The notes beneath the pieces were generated by a model. That model saw nothing but the letters and a program-made list of their open reading frames with translations, ran no database searches and was not told where the DNA came from. From positions 1,674,001-1,738,000 of the forward strand of contig CP012811.1 of the NCBI GenBank assembly GCA_001936135.1: 64,000 nucleotides of DNA, written 5' to 3'. Of the stretch, positions 51,847 through 61,900 are shown one piece after another. The position numbers and the translations under genes were made by a program. Every line of letters begins with the position of its first letter. Within the stretch, counting starts at the first letter, position 1. Origin of the DNA: Saccharomycopsis fibuligera x Saccharomycopsis cf. fibuligera. Lineage: Eukaryota > Ascomycota > Saccharomycetes > Ascoideales > Saccharomycopsidaceae.

Positions 51847-52782
51847 ATGGACCTTCCCGTTGACGCTTTCAAAAACGCTCCTCAATGGAGCCAGGCCAAC
51901 GAGGACATCATTCGAGGTCCCTTCGAGTATTTGAAGTCACTGGCAGGCAAAGAGCTTCGCACGCTACTTATCTCCTCATTTAACCAACTTCTCGATATTA
52001 ATAGCACAGATTTGCAAATCATAACTTCAATTATAGGTACATTGCATAATGCTTCTTTGCTTGTGGACGACGTTGAAGATGGCTCAAAACTTCGAAGAGG
52101 AAACCCAGTTGCACATGAAATCTTTGGAGTACCAGTAACAATCAATACTGCAAATTACATGTATTTTGTGGCAATCCAAGAAGCTCTTAGCTTGGGACCT
52201 GAGGCAATAAAGATCTTAAATGAGGAGTTTTTGAACTTACATCGTGGTCAAGCTATGGATTTGTATTGGCGTGAATCATTAATTTGTCCATCGGAAAAAG
52301 AATACATTGACATGGTGATGAATAAAACAGGTGGACTATTTAGGCTATCAATTCGCTTGATGGAGCTCAAGTCAAATTTTAATAAATCTTTTGTTCCACT
52401 TGTCAATTTATTGGGTATAATCTATCAAGTCAAAGACGATTACATAAACTTGTCAGATGCAAAATATTTTACAAATAAAGGGTTCTGCGAAGATCTCAAA
52501 GAAGGGAAATTTTCATTTCCTATAATACATGCCATACGGCACGATGAAAGTAATAAGGAGGTGATTAATATTTTGAAGAAGCACACCGATGATAACGAGT
52601 TGAAGAGCCACGTGGTTGAATATATGAAGAATGTGTCCAAAAGCTTCCAATACTGTGAGTTAACGTTGGAAAAGTTACGCAAACAGGCTCACAAGTTGGT
52701 TGATGATGTGAAGGAATCATTTTCTGAAGATCAGTTGAAAATCATATACGGTATTATAGATAAGATAAGTAAATTAGAGTAG
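51847..52782 (+). CDS. BTS1: Geranylgeranyl diphosphate synthase
   Basis: Condenses farnesyl and isopentenyl diphosphate to geranylgeranyl diphosphate, used to prenylate Rab and Rho GTPases. The 311-residue product follows S. cerevisiae Bts1 along its length: a GKELR substrate-binding start, the first Asp-rich motif DDVED at 74-78 followed by LRRG, FGVPVTINTANYMYF, LHRGQAMDLYWR, MVMNKTGGLFRL and the second Asp-rich motif KDDYINL with Asp197/198. The residues four and five positions before the first motif are small (Ala-Ser), consistent with a longer product pocket than in farnesyl synthase. All metal-binding residues are present. Confidence 0.94.
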   Translation: MDLPVDAFKNAPQWSQANEDIIRGPFEYLKSLAGKELRTLLISSFNQLLDINSTDLQIITSIIGTLHNASLLVDDVEDGSKLRRGNPVAHEIFGVPVTINTANYMYFVAIQEALSLGPEAIKILNEEFLNLHRGQAMDLYWRESLICPSEKEYIDMVMNKTGGLFRLSIRLMELKSNFNKSFVPLVNLLGIIYQVKDDYINLSDAKYFTNKGFCEDLKEGKFSFPIIHAIRHDESNKEVINILKKHTDDNELKSHVVEYMKNVSKSFQYCELTLEKLRKQAHKLVDDVKESFSEDQLKIIYGIIDKISKLE

Positions 52783-54092
52783 GCTTTGTTCTTTTTTTTT
52801 TATATTCCTTTTATACCCTTTTTTTAGTTCCTTATTTAGAGTTCCGGGCGAACAGTTTATGCTTTTGCTACAAGTGTTATTAATTTATATTTTTTTTTTT
52901 TTTTTGTAGTTTTCACAGTTTTGCTATGGCGCTTTATAAGTATATTAACCTCTTTCCAGCAAAGCTCTCCCTGACCTATAAGTGTTTTTGTAAACTTTGA
53001 AGTTTGGCATTAGTGGTGTGGTCGATAATAAAGCATCTAGGGTTAAGAAGATCAAAGGGCAGTGGAGGCTTGTAAAAATGATTACTGTTCCCATGAAAGT
53101 TTAAGAATTGACGTTTCAATAAGCATGGCCCAGAGAATTCCCCTAATATCTTTCGCTCTGAATAATGTTATCGAAAAATCAAAGAAAAAAAGTTTTGCTA
53201 TACGATGAATAATGATTATAATATTAACAGTTTATGACTTAAAATATCGTTCTAATATTTTCTATCATTTTATTTCATTTTTCAATATAAGCTAATTATT
53301 GAATGATATATATTTTACACTGAATTGCATTTTATTACTATTAACTAATCAACACTAACATTTGTTCTATTTTGGTATTATTATTAATATTATTATTATT
53401 TATATATGGCTGGCTCTGTCCTTTACCACATCGGATTTTCGGTTACAAAATAATGTTTAGCATATCACCTTGGAAGCGGTCGCAAATGACTTTTTGTTTA
53501 GGAAAATTTTAGCAATATTAAACCAGTAGTACTTGCTATTTTATATTCTGTCGTACATAACTAATTCACTATCTTTTGATTTAACAATCAGCCGCTATAG
53601 CTTCAATCCAATATTGTTATATGTTCTTTATATTATTTAGAAATACAAGGCATGTTCAACTGATAATTATGCATCCTGATTCATATAAGTTCCATAAAAA
53701 CTCATGATAGTTAAAGGTGCCTCAAGGAAGCAAGAATAGACCTAGAACAACCAACCAAGACTAGATAGGTTTTTTTTCTTTCACACACAATATCGAATTA
53801 TTATTTCTATATAAACGATAGAAAATAAAATCTCATAATCTTGTCTATATAGTATATACAGTATAGTTCAGTTGTTATTATATAGGGGAAACTTATACAA
53901 ATGAAAACCCCGTTAGTATTAGTTAGACTTTAATGAATCTTTTGGATTCGAAATAGATATAGGAGAGATTTTATTTTAGGATGGATGATATTTTGGCTTT
54001 GAGAGTCATTGTTTTGCTGTTGACAGTTGAAAAAGAAAAGGGTCTCACTTCAATACCATCTTCCACTCACCAAGATAACACTGATGTGTTAT
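52783..54092. other. AT-rich gene-free region downstream of BTS1
   Basis: About 1.3 kb, starting with the T-rich BTS1 3' flank. From about 53770 to 54092 the sequence lies downstream (on the minus strand) of the LINE remnant and may include its 3' UTR; a run of eight T at about 53770-53777 could be the mirror of a short A tail. No other gene or repeat is seen. Confidence 0.4.
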
Positions 54093-54425
54093 CTAATTCA
54101 TTACCGTGGTGATGTAGTAAACAAGACTAGAGATTGGAATGGTTTTCCAATCAAAGTCCTTATCTTTCCGTAGGCGGGAGTATTTCTTTTGAAATATCAA
54201 GTAGTTGTCGACCTGGATTAATTCTCGTGTATCACTGGATGGAAGGATGAGGCTGTCCCAGCTCAATTCCTTATCTATATGTAACTTTTTCCATAATGCT
54301 TGTGCTACTGGGCATTTAACCAAAAAGTGCTCCATTTGTTTGTTGATAGCATCTTCGTATGACTGCTGTTTGTATTTTTTACGTGATAAATCTTCAGTTT
54401 TTATATGTAACTTTTTCCATAACTA
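54093..54425 (-). mobile_element. LINE (non-LTR retrotransposon) remnant, 3' end of ORF2
   Basis: A minus-strand frame, open from 54422 down to a TAG at 54093-54095, encodes about 109 residues whose core (MEHFLVKCPVAQALWKKL) matches the zinc-finger-like C-terminus of LINE reverse-transcriptase ORFs (the zf-RVT type H-x4-C followed by AxxLW). The expected upstream CxxC half is missing. No endonuclease or polymerase core remains, so it is strongly 5'-truncated, as LINE copies often are. In Candida relatives the Zorro elements are the known family of this type. A 21 bp segment at the upstream edge (54402-54422) exactly repeats 54276-54296. The break lies 56 bp from the tRNA-Arg gene, on the opposite strand. 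Confidence 0.55.
54276..54422. repeat. Exact 21 bp direct repeat, 126 bp apart, in the LINE remnant
   Basis: The 21 bases at 54276-54296 recur exactly at 54402-54422. The spacing of 126 bp keeps the minus-strand frame, so the peptide LWKKLHI occurs twice. Sequence beyond the second copy differs. This looks like a partial tandem duplication or a recombination edge. Confidence 0.8.
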
Positions 54426-54481
54426 ATATATTGGAGTATAGCCAGTGGTGACTGCCCCATTATAATACAGATCAAGCTTCA

Positions 54482-54565
54482 TTCCTCATGGCCCAATGGT
54501 TAAGGCACTCGACTACGGCTTTGATAGGAATCGAGGGATTCCAGGTTCGAATCCTGGTGGGGAAG
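54482..54565 (+). tRNA. tRNA-Arg (anticodon ACG) with 11 nt intron
   Basis: The cloverleaf folds by eye: acceptor TTCCTCA pairs with TGGGGAA (one G-T), discriminator G at 54565, D-arm GGCCCAATGGTTAAGGC, anticodon stem CTCGA/TCGAG, T-arm CCAGG-TTCGAAT-CCTGG. The anticodon ACG is at 54515-54517, with an intron at about 54519-54529 after position 37. The mature length is 73 nt. The body closely matches yeast tRNA-Arg(ACG), which has no intron in S. cerevisiae. A run of eight or more T directly after the gene (from 54567) is the Pol III terminator. Confidence 0.92.
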
Positions 54566-55288
54566 CTTTTTTTTAAAGTTTTTTTTTATTTTAGCCTTTC
54601 AATGTTACTGTTTAATAATGAATCTAACCGCCGGCTGAATGATGGCTGTACCAAGTTTTCACCGTTAATAAAAAAAAAAAAAAAAGAAGCGTTCTGGGGC
54701 AACACCAACCCTGGTAGCATAAAGGTTTTTGATCGCGGATGTTTCTCTAGCGAGAAAAATATTTTTGCAGCTTCCGGCTTTTGTTTGTGTTGAGATCTGA
54801 AGCGGTGTCAGCGGTTTTGCAAGGACACAACAGATCTAAAAATTTTCATCATATGAGCATTAGGGTGAGAAATGAAATAACTATATATAGTTTGAAAAAC
54901 AGAATGCTTTTATTTAGTGATATAGTTTATAATAAAAGCAAGGAATATAAGTCCAATTTCATTACTCAGCTAAGTTTCATTACGTAACTAAGATCTCAGT
55001 AAGTGGCTACCCTTCACTACTAGAAGAGAGACTAATCTAACCAGTGCTACTCAGAGAAGATAACCTCAGGTATGGGTAGCAGATCTAGTCACTATACTCT
55101 GACAAATATTAACCAGCTAAATGTTGATATGGTATGCAAAAAAAAGTATGTGTTATGGAATAATCAAATAGCTTAGACGATTGATACGCAAGTAGATACG
55201 TACCAGTAAAATTGCCACAAATGTCAAAGTCATTCCAAGGTAATACAAGAGCAGATTTGTATAAAATTGAACCAAAAATTCTCATCAA
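54566..55288. other. Spacer between the two tRNA genes
   Basis: 723 bp. It begins with the Pol III terminator T run. An A run at about 54669-54683 is present. Small frames have no domain. I see no LTR ends or other mobile-element marks, although tRNA flanks are favoured insertion sites. Confidence 0.4.
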
Positions 55289-55393
55289 GCGGACTTAGCT
55301 CAGTTGGGAGAGCGTCAGACTGAAGTTGATCTGTTAAAGCAGCTAACTCAAATAGCAATCTGAAGGTCCTGTGTTCGATCCACAGAGTTCGCA
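55289..55393 (+). tRNA. tRNA-Phe (anticodon GAA) with 32 nt intron
   Basis: Acceptor GCGGACT pairs with AGTTCGC, discriminator A at 55393. D-arm AGCTCAGTTGGGAGAGC, anticodon stem TCAGA/TCTGA, T-arm CTGTG-TTCGATC-CACAG. The anticodon GAA is at 55322-55324, and the intron at 55326-55357 follows position 37. The mature length is 73 nt before CCA. The sequence is nearly that of S. cerevisiae tRNA-Phe, which also carries an intron at this place. T-rich sequence follows as terminator. Confidence 0.96.
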
Positions 55394-56259
55394 ATTTTTT
55401 ATTACCTCCTTTTGGCTTTGCCTGGCTTTATTTTTCTGTACTTATTTTACTTATTTTTTTCTTCCCCCACCCTCTTACTTTTGGCCGAGATCTGCTCTCT
55501 TTCTTGCATGGTGCGGTACAGACATGCAGTGCGACGCTCGAGGCAGTGCGTCGCTCGAGGCATGATGCCGGCAGCGCATCTACATGTAGAAAACCTTGAG
55601 CAAATCATGAAAAATATTTGTTTCTGGAACAAGGTTCAGAAAAGAAAGACAACAACAGTGTTGCTTTGATGGCAGAGTTATACCTTCTGCTTTTTCCTTT
55701 TTTGCATGACTCGAAATGATCACATTTATAACCTGTTTTATTTGCCGAGTGTATTTATTGCTGAATGTTGTAAACAAGCAGCGCTGTGTTGTAGTCGCAC
55801 ATCCCAAGCTTACAATGTACAAGTTTCGCGATGGGTGAGACCTGCGGCTGTGATCAAGAGTTTGTGTGATTATGAAGGCAAAATATAGCAAGGAATGACT
55901 TGAACAAAATATTTACAACAGAGGCAGTCAGACGTTAGGAAAAATACAACATGCAAAGGTAATGAGTAAACAAGGAATTAAAGAAAACAGTGAAGCAGAA
56001 CTATTAAACAAGATGGAAACAAAAACAAATACATGAAAAAAAAAAAAAAAATACAATGATTATCTAGTAAACAAGTAATGTAAAAAACGATAATAAGAAA
56101 AAGAAAACTGAAAAAGCAAAAAAAAAAAAAAAAGAAAAAAAAAAGGGCGAGAAAAGTAACATTGAAAACAATAATTAAAGTAGAGATAAATTCGAGTAAT
56201 GATTCTTTATTGTCTTTCTGATTAGTAAAACCAAGCATTAATACCAACAAGTATACCAA
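55394..56259. other. Intergenic between tRNA-Phe and the acyltransferase 3' end
   Basis: 866 bp. It contains the 17 bp tandem repeat at 55529-55562 and several A runs at about 56036-56145 in the 3' flank of the minus-strand acyltransferase gene. Frames of 60-103 codons on both strands here show no domain. Confidence 0.45.
55529..55562. repeat. 17 bp tandem duplication (two copies, one mismatch)
   Basis: GTGCG(A/T)CGCTCGAGGCA occurs twice head to tail. The unit is GC-rich in an AT-rich region and lies about 135 bp after tRNA-Phe. Confidence 0.85.
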
Positions 56260-58500
56260 TCAATCAATCTTATTATGCATCTGCTCTCTGATTTTATTCT
56301 TCAATGCCTCTTTCTGTTCGGAAGCAGCAGTCTGTTTAGCTTCTTGATCATGAATACTCATTGGCGTGTTACTGCTGGCGCTACTAAGACTAGAGGTTCT
56401 CTCTCTAGTTTGATAGCTAGAAAACACTGGGATGTTGGAAAGGGAGTTGTTAGAGTTCATTCTAGAAATACCGTCGGAATCGACGTATGAGGAAGCAGTG
56501 CTTTTATGTGAAGCGTCGGAAAATTCGTCTGCTTCGGTAGCAACGACGGGAAGAGTAGTGCTACCTGAAGCCGTAGCCATTTCTTGCTGTTTCTCTCTTT
56601 GTTGTTGTGCTTTCTTTTGTTTTCTTCTTTGACGAAGCTCAGCAGTTTTTCTGTCTTCTTCTTCTTCTTCATTGATGAAGATGGTGTTACCACTCTTATC
56701 CACTGCAGGTTTCTTTTTGCTGCCAAGCTCAAGCAAGTTGAAGTCATCAGGATAAAGTTTGACACCAAGCTCATCAATGACCTCGGTAATCTCAGCAGCT
56801 AATTCGCGTCTTTCAATCTTCAAGTTGTTCAAGCTGATTGGATCAACAATGGAAAGGTATAATGGGGTTAAACTCTTGAAAATGTCCATACCTTGTTCAC
56901 CAACAATCAATGCAGCATAAGTGACGGAAGCAGAGGCAAGATAGCTAGCAATAAAGATCAAAATCAAGCTGCGGTTAGCAAAATATTGCTTCTTGTAGCA
57001 GTAAACGGTAATGATGGTGGAATAAAAAATATACAAAAGTGGAGCAAAAACCATAGAAATCAAGATCTTCCAAGTAGCCAAGACATCTCTTGCTTTGATT
57101 TTAACCACTGAGCCAGCAAGAGCCTCTTTGGCCTTTTTTTTAGAAATAATTCTTGCACTAATGAATACAGGTGAAAACAAGACGGTACCGGGAAGGGCCA
57201 AAATTGACAAACACAAAATCTTGATACTTCTGTAAATCAAAATGAAAAAGTTTCTGATAACATTGATTTCTGCATTCTCCACCAAATGGTCAGGCAAATG
57301 GTAATACTTGAGCAATTTGTTGTACTTGAGAACCTTTTCTTTGATTTGAATAACCCGTTCATTGTCCTTGTAATGCTCATAACCTTGAATAATTCTTCTG
57401 TTGAATTCATGAATCAACGGCAATGGAAGTCTTTGAGCAAAGTTAGCCTGATACAATCTTCTTGAAGCCTGCACCACCATCAAGGTTTCGTAATTGTCGC
57501 ATTGCACCGTAACCGCTTTCAACCCATCTTGGATAATGTCCAACAATGATTTAACCGCATCTCTGTTAGTTTCTGGATTGGAGTATTTCTCAACCAAGTC
57601 AGCAGGGATTTCAATAGGACTTCCAAACTCAATCACTGCTCTGGATCTGAACTTGTGGGGGTGGAAATAGTTCATACCACAAGGAACAATTTTCACATTG
57701 AGACCCGGTTTGTGAGCCATTGCGCCCAAGGCCATTATGGCAACTCCGGCCTTCAATGGAAGCAATGTAGTTCTATCGTGGGAGCCGCCTTCAGGAAAAA
57801 TACCAATGCACCCATCGTGAGCCAAATGCTCAAACACTTGTTCGTAAACGTATTTTTGGTCAATCTTGTCGGCGACCTTAAATTCAGTGGATTCGGTTAA
57901 AAGTTTGGCGACTTTGGAGCTTTTTTTTAAGTTGAATTCTTTTCTAACAACAAGCTCGTTGTCGGAGATAATTTCCTTGATGTCGACATTACCTAAGGAG
58001 TTTGGCAAACCGATTAACCCTTTGACCATGCACTCCTGAGTGAACTTGGTGCCAATACCGTGGATTCTGGTTGGATCGTTTTCCATGTCCTTGATGAAAA
58101 TCTTACCGGTAGCTCTTTTCATGTTGTCTTGAGCCCTATTGACGCCAATAGAGAGCTGGCACCTGGCAAGAAAGCCAATAACTTTTCTCTTCAAGGACTT
58201 GGCGGCAATCAAGAAACTAATACGTCTGTTCACTCTTTGTTTTATTTGGTTCATCAAGATGATGGGATCAACAAACTGGTTGGCATGGGGCGCTCCCACG
58301 AAGATTACAGGGCCTTCAGACGGGATCTTGAAGCCGTTTCTTGGTCTGATTTCTCTAAAGAAACAGTCAAAGATGCGACTCAAGGTCCAGAGAACGAAAT
58401 CGTAGATAAGGATTCTGATGGCGGAGAACTCGTGGTAGGTCGACTCATTCTGGGATTGAGCGTGGGACTGCGCAGACAGGGCAGACAGGGCAGCTGGCAT
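56260..58500 (-). CDS. SCT1: Glycerol-3-phosphate/dihydroxyacetone-phosphate acyltransferase (Sct1/Gpt2 type)
   Basis: ER membrane enzyme that acylates glycerol-3-phosphate or DHAP at sn-1, the first step of phospholipid and triacylglycerol synthesis. The 746-residue product has a membrane-associated helix at about 28-46, the acyltransferase motif GAPHANQFVDP with His72, a second motif FPEGGSHDRT at 235-244, and substrate-binding IVPCGMNYF at about 271-279. Three hydrophobic segments follow at about 425-448, 477-500 and 511-533. The tail (about 600-746) is charged, Ser-rich and coiled, a likely phosphoregulated region as known for Sct1/Gpt2. Sct1 and Gpt2 are paralogues in S. cerevisiae, so the symbol is approximate. 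CTG codons 5 and 8 sit in an Ala/Ser-rich start. Confidence 0.9.
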   Translation of the reverse strand: MPAALSALSAQSHAQSQNESTYHEFSAIRILIYDFVLWTLSRIFDCFFREIRPRNGFKIPSEGPVIFVGAPHANQFVDPIILMNQIKQRVNRRISFLIAAKSLKRKVIGFLARCQLSIGVNRAQDNMKRATGKIFIKDMENDPTRIHGIGTKFTQECMVKGLIGLPNSLGNVDIKEIISDNELVVRKEFNLKKSSKVAKLLTESTEFKVADKIDQKYVYEQVFEHLAHDGCIGIFPEGGSHDRTTLLPLKAGVAIMALGAMAHKPGLNVKIVPCGMNYFHPHKFRSRAVIEFGSPIEIPADLVEKYSNPETNRDAVKSLLDIIQDGLKAVTVQCDNYETLMVVQASRRLYQANFAQRLPLPLIHEFNRRIIQGYEHYKDNERVIQIKEKVLKYNKLLKYYHLPDHLVENAEINVIRNFFILIYRSIKILCLSILALPGTVLFSPVFISARIISKKKAKEALAGSVVKIKARDVLATWKILISMVFAPLLYIFYSTIITVYCYKKQYFANRSLILIFIASYLASASVTYAALIVGEQGMDIFKSLTPLYLSIVDPISLNNLKIERRELAAEITEVIDELGVKLYPDDFNLLELGSKKKPAVDKSGNTIFINEEEEEDRKTAELRQRRKQKKAQQQREKQQEMATASGSTTLPVVATEADEFSDASHKSTASSYVDSDGISRMNSNNSLSNIPVFSSYQTRERTSSLSSASSNTPMSIHDQEAKQTAASEQKEALKNKIREQMHNKID

Positions 58501-58718
58501 TTATTTAGCAAAGTGACTATATGAAGTGAGAGGAAAGTAAAGATAGGACGGACAGAGGAAGTGGAGCACAGATGGTGATGAAGAGAACGTTGGCCAAGTA
58601 TGGGGTACAGCAGAGTATTTATACTCCTCCTTCTTCTTCTCTATCTTCTTTTTCTTCTTCCCTTCCTCCTGGAGAACAGTCTGGAAACAAACAAAAATTT
58701 GATTTTTTGTTGGATTAG

Positions 58719-58732
58719 CGGTGCACGGGTGT
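58719..58732 (+). promoter_or_regulatory. CGGTGCACGGGTGT motif, upstream copy 1
   Basis: 14 bp motif with two CGG triplets separated by TGCA, 209 bp before the zinc-cluster gene. An identical copy starts 35 bp further on and an inverted copy lies after the gene. Direct CGG-N4-CGG repeats are a plausible Zn2Cys6 target. Confidence 0.5.
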
Positions 58733-58753
58733 TAGCTAATGGTGTAAAGTAAA

Positions 58754-58767
58754 CGGTGCACGGGTGT
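58754..58767 (+). promoter_or_regulatory. CGGTGCACGGGTGT motif, upstream copy 2
   Basis: Exact second copy of the 14 bp motif, start-to-start 35 bp from the first. Confidence 0.5.
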
Positions 58768-58940
58768 AATCGGAGCCTTCTGTTTTTTTGCCTCGGAGAT
58801 ATTGGAGTTAACAGAATTTGTCAAGAGAATAATATCCCAAACCACATTAGTTTATAGCAGAAACCTCGCAAACGGATACATACAACTGCTCCACTACTCT
58901 TACTCCCCACAAAGTTTCTTCTACCACGTCCCCCCCAGCG

Positions 58941-61900
58941 ATGCCCAAAGACCCAGAACACCCCTCCAAGCGTCAAAGGGTCCCCATATCCTGCTCGGTA
59001 TGCCGCAAGCGCAAGATCAAGTGCGACCGCAAGAAACCTTTCTGTTCCTCCTGTCTGCGCTCCGGTGTTGAGCACCTTTGCCAATATGAAAAGCCAGTGT
59101 GGGTCCACGCCCAGACAACCACCGGAGGCGGCGCTCGTGGCGCTACTGCTGCCGAAAACTCTGCTGCTCAAGCTGCTGCTCAAGCTGTTTCTAGAGAAAA
59201 TGGTATTTTAGACAGAGCAGGCGATCCTTTCTACCCAGAATCTGCTTCCATCCCCATCAGAGCGCCATTGCCCTTACTGAGAGCCCTAGTTTCAGCCTAC
59301 GGCGACGGCGACGGCGACGGCGACGGCGGCCTCGGATATGGTGAGGGGCAAACGCCGAGTGCCAACTCCATTCATATTCCAGGGCCAAACAGCACCAGTT
59401 CCTCCAACAGGCCCACTCCTACTTCTCAAACAGGCAATAATGTTGGCAATATCATCCATAGCAACAGTGCCAGCCATAGCTACACCCCCAGAGATAGCTT
59501 CAGCATCAGCAGTATCATCAACAACCATAACGGCTCCGCTGCAAGCGGGCTTACTAATAATAATACTAATAACATCAACAACATTAGCACCGGTAGTAAT
59601 AATGATAATGCCAGCAACACCAGACTTCCAGGTCTCGCACCACAACCGTCCCCTAGGGCCTCTCATGACACTGTCCACAAAGAAATAGATCTGCTCAAGG
59701 ACAAGATCAAACGACTCCAGGCGTCGCTCTATATAACTGAGCTTGCCAAGTCCAACACCTCCACTTCGGCGAGCAGCAACAGACAGTCACCGGCTCCTGC
59801 TTTCAATGTTAACAGCAACAGCAACAGCAACAGCAACAATATTGCTATTGGGACAGACTCACGCGATCAAACCTCAAGCGATGATGCTCAACAGAGGATA
59901 AAAAGCCTAACCTCGGTTGCTCAAACCAGGCCACTGACAGCGTTCCAAAGCAGCTCAACGCCAGGTGTTATTAGCAGCAACAACACAGGCGGCCAATACC
60001 TTACTGCAAACTCTCCAGCTAAATATGCCAGATTTTCGAGACAAAACACTGATTTCGCCGCTGGGTTTTCCCCTCAAAATGCAGCGCCAACTGCCCCGTT
60101 TTCTCCTGGTTTCAGAGACGATCTTTTTGCTATTGAGAACGGAAGTGGGAATGGTAACTTTGCGTCTCTGGACATGCCGAACGGAACCAGTGATAAAAAT
60201 GGGCGCTTAGATGCTAATGAAGTTAGACAAGTCGGCGCTTCACCATATATCAGCGGAAACAACAACAATAGCAATGACAATCAGATTTTTCAAAAAGGTG
60301 CTGAGTTCAGTATGTTGGATAACTCTTTCTTTGATAATTTCCTCCGCTCTTTCCAGAAAGGCGAATTTGCCACTTACTTGGACAGCCCCGATAGCCAACT
60401 TATTTACTCAGTGCCAATAAGTCTCAGCAACAAGTTCACATTTGAAGAAGGCGAACTTGTTTTAGACTTAACTAAGAGGGTGCATAAGTCCAAAGCGCGC
60501 ACTTTTGATAACTTCAACTATGTGTGCGATTCCAGCAACAATATCCTTTTTGCCATATCTTTCAGTCTAATTTGGTTTGTGTTTGAGAAAGACTTTTATA
60601 TAAAATCCGCAAAAGCGTTGGGGTGCCAGGAAATCTCTCCATTTTTGTTTGGCATAAACGAAGTTGTTAATGATTGCTTATTGCAAGATAACCCTCAGTT
60701 CATGCTTGATCAGCAAGGCGAAAGTGTTCTACTGGAAACTATGAGAAACGCTAGACTTCAGATCTCTTTGAATGACTTGAAGATTTTCCGCAGCTGTATC
60801 ATCGGCAATATAAACTCACTGCGCAATTGTGTTGAACCAATGGTAATTCTGCCTCCCCCATACTTGGTGTTTGATTCTGCTACATCGAAAATGGTCACTG
60901 CGGTGGATGCCAAATATTCCGTGCTTGAGGAAGGTTACGTCAAAGCGTTATTAAAGGAAATTAAAAAGTTTTTTCCTGATCGGAAAGTGACGCTCTTGCT
61001 CATGACAAAGTTTTTCAAGACATTTGTTCATTGTTTTCCATTTCTTGATAAGGCAAGAATTCTCAGCGACTTGACCAGTTTTGATCATTTGTTTTATGAT
61101 GTCATCGATTTCAGTGGTAGTGAGTACCGTGAGTGCCTTTTATATGATTCAGTTGGCTACACTTTGGACTGCATTGGGACAATATTTGTGGTGTTGAGAG
61201 TTTCATACTTGGTTTGTGTTGATTCTCTTAGAGAAAAACTTTACCGAGCCAACTTCAATATCGAGGCATTAACAGGAGCAGAACAATATCTATTGAAGGC
61301 TGACAACGTGCATTCGGATAAGTTTATCTATTTGGCTAAATGTTGCTTTTCGTACCATTTCAAGTTTAGTAACATTTATGAGAATTTTGGCCGCATTGAT
61401 TTTGCCCTTCGTAAAGTGCAATTGGGATTGTTTTTGTTGATTTATACCTTGTGCTTTGAGGACCAGATGCGTTTGGATGACTTGTTGTTCAAGTCGCTCA
61501 ATACTACTGAGTGGGAGAAGAAAAGACCCCATCAAAGGGACGCAGATGCTAGCGTGAATGGTGTTGATGATGGAAAAAGCAACAGCAACAACAATTACAG
61601 CAATGACAATCCGGAAGCGTGTTATGATTCTCCAGCGTCAGTGGACAGCAAGAGCTCTCAAAGCAAGCAACAACAACAACAACAACAACAGAATAGCGAC
61701 CTTTACGAAAAAGAGGTGCTTGATAATGATTCATACACTAGAGATTTGATGTCATTGGTGGACGGCAATAATCACAAATTAGATCATCAATTAACCCCAC
61801 CAGGGATATGTCCAATGAGTCTGAGTGATGTAAATGGCGGACACGGAAGAGGTTATGGCCATGGCCACGGGAATATTAAAGGCAGCCGTAATCGTGATGG

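Larger units (their letters stand above)
58501..58940. promoter_or_regulatory. Divergent promoter, acyltransferase / zinc-cluster regulator
   Basis: 440 bp divergent region with a pyrimidine-rich (TTC) stretch at about 58620-58670 and two CGGTGCACGGGTGT copies (separate entries). Confidence 0.45.

Noticed and set aside
53770-54480. Possible solo LTR beside tRNA-Arg
   Set aside because: No paired TG...CA ends or 5 bp target duplication could be found; the only supported element there is the LINE remnant.
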